Source: Anaerolineae bacterium
GTDB lineage: Bacteria; Chloroflexota; Anaerolineae; Aggregatilineales; Phototrophicaceae
Direction of reading: 5' to 3'
DNA: 64,000 bases
Assembly: GCA_025055175.1 (NCBI GenBank)
Contig: JANWYT010000019.1
Location: 44,480-108,479 of the forward strand
Shown: positions 26,874 through 34,450 of the stretch, in pieces
How the letters are laid out: every line of letters starts with the position of its first letter
How positions within the stretch are numbered: position 1 is the first letter of the stretch
Position numbers and translations under genes: made by a program
Notes under the pieces: generated by a model
The model's input: the letters and a program-made list of their open reading frames with translations, nothing else
Database searches by the model: none
What the model was told of the DNA's origin: nothing

Positions 26874-28013
26874 ATGCACATCTGCTTCAACGGCTGGTTT
26901 TGGGATCAGCCGCACACCGGCAGCGGCCAGTACCTGCGCCAACTCCTGGCTAATCTGGTCAAGGTTCGCCCCGACCTGAGCTTGACGCTCATCTTGCCCG
27001 CCCACATTCCCGCCGACGACTTGCCGCAAGGGGTGAGAGCGCTCCACACAGGGACGGTGCGCAGCAGCAGGTTGGGCAAGGTCTGGTTTGAGCAGGTTGC
27101 CTTCCCGCGCGCTGCTGCGCAGAGCGGCGCCGACCTGGCTCACGTCCCTTACTGGGGTGGCCCCCTGAGTTGCCGCCTGCCCCTGGTCGTCTCCGTGTTA
27201 GACGTGATCCCCCTAATTTACCCTGTCTATGCGCTAGGAGCGGCCAATCGGCTGTATCTGTCGCTAGTGCAGACCTCGGCGCGCCAAGCCGACCATCTCA
27301 TCACCATCAGCCAGACCAGCAAGCTAGACATCGAGTACTGGCTTGATGTTCCCAAAGAACGGATCAGCGTCACCTATTTGGCAGCCGATGAAGCCTTCCA
27401 TCCGCGCCTGGGTCGCGAAAGCGATGAAGCGGTGCGCGCCAAGTACACGCTGCCCGAACGCTTTATCCTCTATTTGGGAGGCTACGATCAGCGCAAGCAG
27501 GTTGGCGCGCTGTTGGAAGCTTACACCTACCTCAAGCTGACCAGCGAAGCCAACCTGCCACTGGTACTGGTCGGCAAGAAGCCCGCCTTTGACCCACCGT
27601 TGTTCCCCGACGTGGACGCCCTGGCCCGCGAGTTGGGAGTGGACGACGTGCTGCACTGGGTCGGGCCAGTGGACGAAGCCGACAAGCCTGCCCTCTACCG
27701 CATGGCTGAGGTCTTCGTCTTCCCAAGCGTCTACGAAGGCTTCGGCCTGCCACCATTAGAAGCGCTAGCCTGCGGAACACCTGTCGTTGCTTGGGATACG
27801 ACAATCAACGACGAAATCCTGGAGGGAGCAGCTTATTTGGTGGACAGCCCGCGCAACCTGGCAGCGGCGATCATCGCCCTAATTGGTCAGAAGCCCTTCC
27901 GCGAGGCGATGGTCAACCAGGGACTAGCTCTGGCCACGCGCTATCATTGGCGCAAGACCGCCAAACAGACGATCCAAGTCTACGAAAGTCTACTCAAGCA
28001 TCGTACCACCTGA
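26874..28013 (+). CDS. Glycosyltransferase family 4 protein
   Basis: This 379-aa GT-B enzyme is of the mannosyltransferase-like GT4 type. The N-terminal domain has HTGSGQYLRQLL (acceptor-side glycine motif) and VVSVLDVIPLIYP. The C-terminal donor domain has FILYLGGYDQRKQVGALLEAY, PLVLVGKKPAF and the diagnostic EGFGLPPLEALACGTPVVAWD with both glutamates. GGAGAG precedes the ATG. It lies 36 nt after the Fur-family gene and may be co-transcribed. It is unlike the GT4-like protein at 5.1 kb, having the full EX7E motif. Confidence 0.88.
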   Translation: MHICFNGWFWDQPHTGSGQYLRQLLANLVKVRPDLSLTLILPAHIPADDLPQGVRALHTGTVRSSRLGKVWFEQVAFPRAAAQSGADLAHVPYWGGPLSCRLPLVVSVLDVIPLIYPVYALGAANRLYLSLVQTSARQADHLITISQTSKLDIEYWLDVPKERISVTYLAADEAFHPRLGRESDEAVRAKYTLPERFILYLGGYDQRKQVGALLEAYTYLKLTSEANLPLVLVGKKPAFDPPLFPDVDALARELGVDDVLHWVGPVDEADKPALYRMAEVFVFPSVYEGFGLPPLEALACGTPVVAWDTTINDEILEGAAYLVDSPRNLAAAIIALIGQKPFREAMVNQGLALATRYHWRKTAKQTIQVYESLLKHRTT

Positions 28014-28039
28014 AGGCTTAACACAGAGACAATCTTTTT

Positions 28040-28067
28040 TTGACAAAGTTAGGGTATGGTCTAATTC
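28040..28067 (+). promoter_or_regulatory. Promoter of the Ugp-type sugar ABC operon
   Basis: A perfect -35 TTGACA (28040-28045) follows a T-run, and a weak -10 TAATTC (28062-28067) lies 16 bp downstream. The binding-protein gene starts about 35 nt further on. No operator-like repeat is obvious. Confidence 0.45.
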
Positions 28068-28101
28068 ATCGTAACAGGCTTAGACAAGAAGGAGCAAGAC
28101 C

Positions 28102-29526
28102 TTGAGAAAATGGTTGCTTGGCGCCCTCAGCGCCACACTGATGATGATCCTCAGCCCTGCGCTAGCCCAGGATCAGATCACGATCGAGTTCGTGCATATC
28201 TTCGGCGCAGAAGGCGACACCCGTGCCGACGTCATCCGCGCAATCGCTGACGATTTTGAAGCCCAGACTGGGATCAAAGTCAACATCACCTCCCCCAGCA
28301 CCGACTACACGGAGCTGTTCAACAGCGTGCTGCTGAACGCCGAACAGGGCCGTGCGCCGCACGTCGTCCAAGTAGAAGAGGGCCTGACGCAGCTGGCCGC
28401 CGACAGTGGCTACTTCATCCCCATCAGCGAATTGGCCAGCCCTGAGCAGCTCGCCACTTTTGAAGACTTCATCCCCACTGTGCGCGCCTACTACGAGATC
28501 GACGACGTGAACTGGAGCGTCCCCTGGAACTCATCCAACCCCGTCGTCTACTACAACAAAACCCTGACCGACCTGCTGCAGATCGAAATTCCTTCGGATC
28601 GACCACTGACCTTCAACGAGCTAGAGGGCATTTGCCAGCGTATTATGATGGCGGCGCCGGTCATCCGTATGCGCGCGCAGAACTTCCGCGCCTGCATTAA
28701 CTGGCCAATGGCTTCGTGGTTTCTGGAGCAGTGGATGTCCATGAAGGGCGAGCTGATGGCCCTGCCCGGCAATGGCCGCGAAGGCGCGCGCGTGACCGAG
28801 ATGAACTACGACAGCGAGTCGCTGGTCGAAATCGTGTCGTGGATTGGCGACATGGCCCAGAAAGGCTATTACACCTACAGCGGCACCCCCAACGACTACA
28901 ACGGTGAGGGCGCGCTGTTCGGCACTGGTGCAACGGCCATCCACATCAACAGCACGGCAGGCATTACTCTGTTCGTGGCCGGCTTCGCCAACGCTGGCGT
29001 GAAGCTGGGCATTGCTCCGTTGTTCATCCCCGATGAAGAAGCCACCAACGGCGTGACGATGGGCGGCGCCAGCCTGTGGGTCACCGACGGTCACAGCGAT
29101 GCCGAGACGCAGGCTGCTGTCGACTTCATCTTCTTCTTGACCAAGACCGAGAACGACATGCGCTTCCATCAGGGCAGTGGCTACTTCCCCAACCGCCTCT
29201 CCTCCATCGAAGCGCTGACCAAAGGCGGCTTGTTCGTCGACGCCGAGGGCAATCCCACCAGCCCCAGCGCCGAAGGCGCGAAAGAAGTCAGTTGGTTTGA
29301 GACCTACCCCTTCTTCCGCATTGCGCTCGATCAGCTGCTGGCTAGCAAAGGCACGATCGCCAACGCCGGCGCCGTCGTCGGCCCGTCGTCAGAAGTACGC
29401 CTGCTGCTGGTGCGCGCTGTGCAGTCGGTCGTCGATCAGGGCATTGATCCAGCCGAAGCACTGGCAGCCGCAAAGGCCCAAGCCGACGCTGTCATCAGGG
29501 ACTACAATGCAGTCATCGGCAACTAG
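28102..29526 (+). CDS. Sugar ABC transporter, extracellular binding protein
   Basis: This 474-aa family 1 (UgpB/MalE-like) solute-binding protein delivers a sugar or glycerol-phosphate compound to the permeases that follow. The signal peptide is MRKWLLGALSATLMMILSPALAQ, without a lipobox Cys, so the mature protein may be released or held some other way. The opening ITIEFVHIFGAEG and the SVPWNSSNPVVYYNKTL segment are typical of UgpB relatives. The start is TTG, supported by AAGGAG at 28089-28094 with 7-nt spacing. A strong hairpin follows the gene. The ligand is not known. Confidence 0.9.
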   Translation: MRKWLLGALSATLMMILSPALAQDQITIEFVHIFGAEGDTRADVIRAIADDFEAQTGIKVNITSPSTDYTELFNSVLLNAEQGRAPHVVQVEEGLTQLAADSGYFIPISELASPEQLATFEDFIPTVRAYYEIDDVNWSVPWNSSNPVVYYNKTLTDLLQIEIPSDRPLTFNELEGICQRIMMAAPVIRMRAQNFRACINWPMASWFLEQWMSMKGELMALPGNGREGARVTEMNYDSESLVEIVSWIGDMAQKGYYTYSGTPNDYNGEGALFGTGATAIHINSTAGITLFVAGFANAGVKLGIAPLFIPDEEATNGVTMGGASLWVTDGHSDAETQAAVDFIFFLTKTENDMRFHQGSGYFPNRLSSIEALTKGGLFVDAEGNPTSPSAEGAKEVSWFETYPFFRIALDQLLASKGTIANAGAVVGPSSEVRLLLVRAVQSVVDQGIDPAEALAAAKAQADAVIRDYNAVIGN

Positions 29527-29562
29527 CACAAGCTGAGCTGTCTTTCTCCATCGGATCATGGC

Positions 29563-29617
29563 GTATCGGGGTGTAGCTGGTTGGCAAAACGCCACCCGTC
29601 TGCACCCCGATACTTTT
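29563..29617 (+). terminator. Hairpin behind the binding-protein gene
   Basis: Arms GTATCGGGGTG (29563-29573) and CACCCCGATAC (29603-29613) are perfectly complementary. The stem continues inward through a G-U pair and an inner TGGC/GCCA helix to a loop of about 5 nt (AAAAC), and is followed by TTTT. This fits a leaky terminator or 3'-end stabiliser that lets the binding protein be made in excess of the permeases. It overlaps the longest possible 5' end of the next frame, which argues for the later start chosen there. Confidence 0.75.
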
Positions 29618-29634
29618 CGCACAGGATGACAATC

Positions 29635-31044
29635 ATGCAAGAAGACAACAGCGCGCCGAGCTGGTTTTTACCCACGATAAGCGTCCTGGCCTTAGCTTTC
29701 CTGGCCTGGTTCATCATCGATCAGCGCGAGGGCCTAGTGCGCCTGCTGAGCTGGACGTGGAATGGTCTGGCCCAGACGCCGCAAGCCCTCCAGAACGTCG
29801 CCAACCACTACGCTTTCCTCCCCAGTGCGCAGCTCTGGCCGTCGTTGCTGCTGGGTGCGCTATTCGGGGCGAGCCTGGGCGCTTGGTGGATGAGTCGCTT
29901 CGGCCCACGAAAGTCAGGGCGAGACACGATTTGGGGAGCAGTGGGTGGCCTGCTGCTGGGCCTGGTCGGTTCGCAACTCTTGATCTTGCCCATGCAGCAC
30001 TGCACTTTTGCCGCGGAAGCGCCCATAAGTCAACAGATCATCGGCTTGGGTTTGGTGCTGGCGGGCGTGCTGATCGCTCTGCTGCCCTTCCTGAGTTGGG
30101 CGACGCGCCGCGTGCGCCGCTACGACAGCACCGCCGGCTACTTCCGCAGCGCTTGGCTGCCCTACGTCCTGCTCGTCCCGATGTTGCTGAGCTTGGGCTT
30201 GTTCCTGTATCTGCCCAGCCTGCAAATGGTGGGCCTGTCTTTCTTTCGGCGGCGCTTTCCGCTGCCCCAAGAGCGCTTCATCTGCCTGGAGAATTACACT
30301 GCTCTGTTCCAAGACCCCATCTATCAAAACAGCTTCATCACCACGATCCTGCTCATGATCTTGATCGTGCTGCTAAGCCTAGGCCTGGCCCTAGGGATTG
30401 CTGTGCTTGCTTCGCAGAAGATTCGCTACGCCAGCGTCTACCGCACCTTGCTCATCTGGCCTTTTGCTTTGTCGCCGGTGGTGGCCGGCGCAATCTTCCT
30501 CACGATGTTCCGCGAAGGCCCGACAGGATTGATTAACGCCTTCACCAACGCGCTGTTTGGCACGGAATACAACTGGCTGCGCGATCCTCGCCTGGCGCAG
30601 GTGAGCGTTATCGCGGCCTCGGTGTGGAACATCTTGGGCTTTAACATCCTCTTTTATGTAGCCGGACTGCAAAACATACCCAAAGATGTGCTGGAAGCGG
30701 CCATGATCGACGGCGCGAATCGCTACCAGCGCTTTTGGCAAGTGACGTTCCCTCTGCTAGCGCCCTTCACCTTCTTCTTGCTCGTTACCAACGTGACGTA
30801 TGCCTTCTATGGCATTTATGGAGCCGTCGACACGCTGACGCGCGGCGGGCCACCGCTAGGCGCAGCGGGCAGAGACGGCGGTGCGACCGAAGTCCTCATC
30901 TACAAGCTTTATCAGGATGCCTTCAATCCTGGCTCACCAGTGGGTTTAGCGGCGGCGCAAGCCGTCATCCTCTTCCTGATGGTGGCCAGCCTGACGCTAC
31001 TCCAATTCCGCACCATCGACACGAGGATCGCCTATGCTGAGTAA
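29635..31044 (+). CDS. Sugar ABC permease 1 with extra membrane domain
   Basis: This MalF/UgpA-type permease is about 469 aa, against roughly 300 aa for ordinary UgpA. The core from about residue 175 has six helices and the EAA loop (DVLEAAMIDGANRYQRFWQVTFPLL) that contacts the ATPase. The first 175 residues add about four more hydrophobic helices (TISVLALAFLAWFIID, LLLGALFGASLGAWW, GGLLLGLVGSQLLIL, LGLVLAGVLIALLPFL). The ATG at 29635 follows AGGA at 29623-29626. An in-frame ATG at 29626 and a TTG at 29581 are less likely. The next gene overlaps it by 11 nt. No ATPase gene is present in the operon. Confidence 0.88.
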   Translation: MQEDNSAPSWFLPTISVLALAFLAWFIIDQREGLVRLLSWTWNGLAQTPQALQNVANHYAFLPSAQLWPSLLLGALFGASLGAWWMSRFGPRKSGRDTIWGAVGGLLLGLVGSQLLILPMQHCTFAAEAPISQQIIGLGLVLAGVLIALLPFLSWATRRVRRYDSTAGYFRSAWLPYVLLVPMLLSLGLFLYLPSLQMVGLSFFRRRFPLPQERFICLENYTALFQDPIYQNSFITTILLMILIVLLSLGLALGIAVLASQKIRYASVYRTLLIWPFALSPVVAGAIFLTMFREGPTGLINAFTNALFGTEYNWLRDPRLAQVSVIAASVWNILGFNILFYVAGLQNIPKDVLEAAMIDGANRYQRFWQVTFPLLAPFTFFLLVTNVTYAFYGIYGAVDTLTRGGPPLGAAGRDGGATEVLIYKLYQDAFNPGSPVGLAAAQAVILFLMVASLTLLQFRTIDTRIAYAE

Positions 31045-31900
31045 CGCGCCTAAACTCAGGAAGAAACATAACTCATCGGAAGCCTCCCGCTGGGGCGTCC
31101 ATCTGGCGCTGATCGTCATCTGCTTCATCATGTGCATTCCAGCGCTGTACGCCCTGCAGAGCGCCACGCTGACGCTGGAAGAAGCGGCTTTCCCGCCACC
31201 GCGCCTCTTTCCGCCGGGCAACGACCTCATCCCCAACATTCAAACGCTCTTTGAGCGCTTGAACTTTGGTACGCTGATCGTGAACACAGTCGTCGTGACT
31301 TTCGTCGTGGTCATTGGCAAGACGGCGCTGGCCCTGCTGGCTGGCTTGGCCTTCGTCTACTTCCGCTTTGCAGGGCGGCAGGTCTTGTTCTTCGTGGTGC
31401 TGCTGACGCTGCTCATGCCGACAGAGATCATCCTGCTGCCGCTGTTCCGCATGACTTCAGAGCTGGGCTGGGGGCAAGAATATCCGCGTCTAGCCCTGAC
31501 TATCCCCTTCCTAGGCACGGCAACTGGCGCCTTCCTGTTCCGCCAGCATTTCCAAAATATTCCGCGCGAACTAGCGGAAGCGGCACAGATTGATGGCGCG
31601 ACTCCTCTGCGCTTTCTGGTCTCGGTGCTGCTGCCCATGAGCGGCAACGTCATCGTGGCTCATTCGTTGATTCAATTCATCAGCGCCTGGAATCAGTATC
31701 TGTGGCCCGTGCTGGTAGTCAACAGTCCCTCTCAGCAAGTGATCCAGGTAGGCGTACGCTCCGCTGCCACCTTTGGCATAGCCACCGATTACGGCGTGTT
31801 GATGGCCGCAGGCCTAGTCGCGTCGCTGCCTCCGCTGTTGCTATTCGTCTTCTTGCAGAAGCAGTTCATGAGCGGTTTTGCCATCACTCGCGATAAGTAA
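31034..31900 (+). CDS. Sugar ABC permease 2 (UgpE/MalG type)
   Basis: A 288-aa inner-membrane permease with six helices and the EAA loop ELAEAAQIDGATPLRFLVSVLLPM. The N-terminus is a typical cytosolic segment followed by HLALIVICFIMCIPALYAL. It overlaps the upstream permease gene by 11 nt, so expression is coupled. With the binding protein and permease 1 it forms an importer that must borrow an ATPase (MsmK/UgpC type) encoded elsewhere, as is common in such operons. Confidence 0.93.
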   Translation: MLSNAPKLRKKHNSSEASRWGVHLALIVICFIMCIPALYALQSATLTLEEAAFPPPRLFPPGNDLIPNIQTLFERLNFGTLIVNTVVVTFVVVIGKTALALLAGLAFVYFRFAGRQVLFFVVLLTLLMPTEIILLPLFRMTSELGWGQEYPRLALTIPFLGTATGAFLFRQHFQNIPRELAEAAQIDGATPLRFLVSVLLPMSGNVIVAHSLIQFISAWNQYLWPVLVVNSPSQQVIQVGVRSAATFGIATDYGVLMAAGLVASLPPLLLFVFLQKQFMSGFAITRDK

Positions 31901-31908
31901 ATAAATGT

Positions 31909-31939
31909 GGTGCGCCCATCGATCTCGGATGAGCGCACC
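31909..31939. terminator. Hairpin at the end of the sugar ABC operon
   Basis: GGTGCGC and GCGCACC form a 7-bp stem, extended after one mismatch by CATC/GATG around a 7-nt loop. It begins 8 nt after the permease stop codon. The plus side has no T-tract; on the minus side the hairpin is followed by an A/T-rich ACATTTATTTA, so it may also end transcripts of the small gene at 32 kb. Confidence 0.55.
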
Positions 31940-31997
31940 GCGCCAAGAGGCGTAGGCCAAGCGGTAGGCGAACGCAAGCAGGCGTCTCTAATTTGGA

Positions 31998-32198
31998 TCA
32001 CCAATCAAGCATTTTCTCGCGGCGCGTCTTCGCCTTGCCCTTTTTGCGGCGCAGCAAGTCTTCGCTCATCTCCACTTCCTCAAACCAATCTTCTTCTAAA
32101 AAGTCATTTTCCCAGTTGGGGCGGCGCGGGCGGCGCTCCTTGCGGCTGCGACGCTTCTGCAAATCTTGCTCCTCCATCCAGTACAGCTTGTCTTGCAT
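31998..32198 (-). CDS. Tiny highly charged protein (66 aa)
   Basis: This is an unrecognised 66-aa protein, rich in Arg, Lys, Glu and Trp (for example LQKRRSRKERRPRRPNW, WFEEVEMSEDLLRRKKGK). It has a basic patch, an acidic patch and a second basic patch, with no membrane segment. Charge and composition suggest an RNA- or ribosome-associated peptide or a disordered adaptor, which is inference. Support as a gene: a consensus GGAGG eight or nine bases before the ATG, a position filling an otherwise empty gap, and a terminator-like hairpin at each side. It follows htpX on the same strand. Confidence 0.6.
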   Translation of the reverse strand: MQDKLYWMEEQDLQKRRSRKERRPRRPNWENDFLEEDWFEEVEMSEDLLRRKKGKAKTRREKMLDW

Positions 32199-32238
32199 AC
32201 CCGTGTTCCTCCAAAGCGGGCTATACGACTGACGGCAA

Positions 32239-32260
32239 GAGGGCGGGAAGCTCCGCCCTC
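32239..32260 (-). terminator. htpX terminator
   Basis: A perfect 8-bp GC stem, GAGGGCGG and CCGCCCTC, with a 6-nt loop, sits 12 nt downstream of the htpX stop. The minus strand continues with TTGCC, so the T-tract is short. It separates htpX from the tiny charged gene. Confidence 0.6.
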
Positions 32261-32272
32261 GGTTACCAGAAG

Positions 32273-33148
32273 TTAACGGCCCTGCGCCATCGCTTGCAAG
32301 CGCGCAATGCGCTCTTCCGTCGGTGGATGGGTGCGGAATAGGTTGGCAAGACCATCACCGATCAGCGGGTTGATGATGTACATATGCGATGTGCCAGGAT
32401 TGACGTGGGCTTGAGCCAAAGCTTGTTGATGACCGCGCCCCCAAGCTTCGATCTTGGCCAAAGCGCTGGCCAACGCCTGGGGCTTGCCGCAAATCTCTGC
32501 CCCCACACGATCCGCCCCGAACTCGCGCGAGCGCGAGATGGCCATCTGGATGATGACGGCAGCTATTGGCGCGACGATTGCGGCCAGCAGGCCGATGACC
32601 ATCTGGCCCGCACCACCGCCCTCTTCATCACGTCCCCCAAAGCCGCCGAACAGCGCTGACCACATAGCCATGTCGGCCAACATGCTGATGGCGCCTGCGA
32701 AGGTGGCGCTAATGCTGCTGATGAGCGTATCGCGGTTTTTGATGTGGGCAATTTCGTGGGCCATCACGCCCTCCAGCTCGCTGTAAGTGAGCATTTGCAT
32801 GATGCCCGTCGTTGCGGCGACCGCCCCGTGCTGTGGATCGCGACCAGTGGCAAAAGCATTCGGCATGGGCGTATCCACAATATAGACCCTCGGCTTAGGG
32901 ATGTTGGCGTTGCGGGCTAGGCGCTCCACCATCTCATGCAGCTCTGGAGCTTGCTGTGGGCTGACTTCCTGCGCACCGTTCATGCGCAGCGCTAGGCTAT
33001 CCGAGAAGTACCATGCGCCCATGTTCATGATGACGGCGAAGAGGAAGGCGATGACCATGCCGCTCGTGCCGCCGAGCAGCGAGCCGATCAGCATGAACAG
33101 GCCCGTCAGGCCACCTAGTAGGAGTGTTGTTTTGATGTTGTTGTCCAT
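32273..33148 (-). CDS. htpX: Membrane zinc metalloprotease HtpX
   Basis: This 291-aa M48-family protease degrades misfolded inner-membrane proteins. Two N-terminal helices (TLLLGGLTGLFMLIGSLL, MVIAFLFAVIMNMGAW) precede the catalytic domain with the zinc motif HEIAH (131-135) preceded by ELEGVMA, and a downstream Glu in REFGADRVGAE. Two further hydrophobic stretches lie between. The frame runs 90 codons further upstream, but the ATG at 33146-33148 gives the canonical MDNNIKT start and has GAGG eight bases before it. Length matches the family. Confidence 0.95.
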   Translation of the reverse strand: MDNNIKTTLLLGGLTGLFMLIGSLLGGTSGMVIAFLFAVIMNMGAWYFSDSLALRMNGAQEVSPQQAPELHEMVERLARNANIPKPRVYIVDTPMPNAFATGRDPQHGAVAATTGIMQMLTYSELEGVMAHEIAHIKNRDTLISSISATFAGAISMLADMAMWSALFGGFGGRDEEGGGAGQMVIGLLAAIVAPIAAVIIQMAISRSREFGADRVGAEICGKPQALASALAKIEAWGRGHQQALAQAHVNPGTSHMYIINPLIGDGLANLFRTHPPTEERIARLQAMAQGR

Positions 33149-33236
33149 AGGCACTACCTCAGCATTAAACGTGCGCTTGCCCTGAGCGCACACGACGATT
33201 ATGCACTCATTGTCTGCGTGGGTCGTAAGAATTCCA

Positions 33237-34313
33237 TCAATTCTCTTGATTTTCTGCTCTAACCTGAGAAAACCCTGCATTTTTAGGGGTGGGCTTAGGC
33301 GAAGGAAGGAGGTAGAGCCAAACATAGGCCAGCAGACCACCCACCACTGCGAATAGCATTTGCGTGGCGTTGAGCATGAATCCTGCCGCGACGGCTTCTT
33401 GCGCGGGCCAGTTGGCAAGCGCCATCAAACCAAAGGCCCAGCTCAGGTCTACGAGACCAAAGCCGCTGATGTTGAAGGGGAAAGCCAGGGCAAACATGCC
33501 TAGGCTGAGGAAGATGACCGTCGGCAGCAGACTCAGGCGTACGTCCAGCGCCCACATCGTAGCCAGCACAGACAAGGCGCTGCACATGTAGGTGAAGACC
33601 GACCAGAGCAGCGAGGGCCATAAGCGGCGCGGTTGGCGCAGGTCGTCTAGTTCTTGTGCGAGGGTCATCAGGCGAGCATGGAGCGCGCTGCGCCAGCCTG
33701 AGCATCCTGACCAGGGACGAACGAGCAGGCGCAGCAGCGGGCCAGCGCCCATCAGGGCCAAGCTGACCAGCGCTAGGCTGCTCAGCATGAGAGCCAACAC
33801 CAGCGTCCACTGCTCGGCGCTGAACAGGTCGCCTGACTCTAGTAGGGCAAAGACGGCCACCACGACGATCACCAGCAGCTCCAACAAACGCGCTGCAAAC
33901 AGACTGCTGATGCCGGCTCGACTCGGTACACCTAATTTTTGTTTGAGCAGCAGGACGTAGGAGACCTCGCCCAGCTTGAAGGGCAGCAGGCGCACCAAGA
34001 AGTTGTGGTAGAGGGTGATGGGCAGGAGCGCCATCTGCGGCAGATCAGGCTGCGCCAGCAGCGCGCGGAAGCGCAGCGCGCGGAAGATGTTCAAGGCCAG
34101 GTAGAAGGCTAGGCTGATGAACAGCGCTCCTGATGACAAGCGCGACCAGTACAGGCCAAAGCTCACCCAATCCACCTGCCACAACACCAAAGCCAGCAGA
34201 CCGATGGAGATGAACAAGCTGAAGACGCGCTGCGCCCATTTTTCACGGGAGGTGGCGCGCAGAGCAGACGTGATGTTGGCTATTACAGAAGGCGCATCGT
34301 CAGCAGGATTCAA
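33237..34313 (-). CDS. Lysylphosphatidylglycerol synthase TM region / UPF0104 membrane protein
   Basis: A 358-aa polytopic membrane protein with about eight helices. The pattern RALRFRALL, LPFKLGEVSYVLLL and FPFNISGFGLVDLSWAFGLM matches the flippase-like membrane half of MprF and the AglD/UPF0104 group, without the MprF aminoacyltransferase domain. Family members are linked to moving or flipping lipids or to glycolipid export. It is the first gene of a minus-strand run with htpX. The exact role is unknown. Confidence 0.8.
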   Translation of the reverse strand: MNPADDAPSVIANITSALRATSREKWAQRVFSLFISIGLLALVLWQVDWVSFGLYWSRLSSGALFISLAFYLALNIFRALRFRALLAQPDLPQMALLPITLYHNFLVRLLPFKLGEVSYVLLLKQKLGVPSRAGISSLFAARLLELLVIVVVAVFALLESGDLFSAEQWTLVLALMLSSLALVSLALMGAGPLLRLLVRPWSGCSGWRSALHARLMTLAQELDDLRQPRRLWPSLLWSVFTYMCSALSVLATMWALDVRLSLLPTVIFLSLGMFALAFPFNISGFGLVDLSWAFGLMALANWPAQEAVAAGFMLNATQMLFAVVGGLLAYVWLYLLPSPKPTPKNAGFSQVRAENQEN

Positions 34314-34450
34314 AGTGGCACGTCCCGATAGGTGATGAAACAGCAGCGCTTGATTCTACTCCAAAAGACCTTTAACCTGTGAGTCTGAGCCTGTGTTAGT
34401 TGGGCTGTGATAGTCTCTGTTGCAGGACAGATGAAAGAGCGCGTACACTT

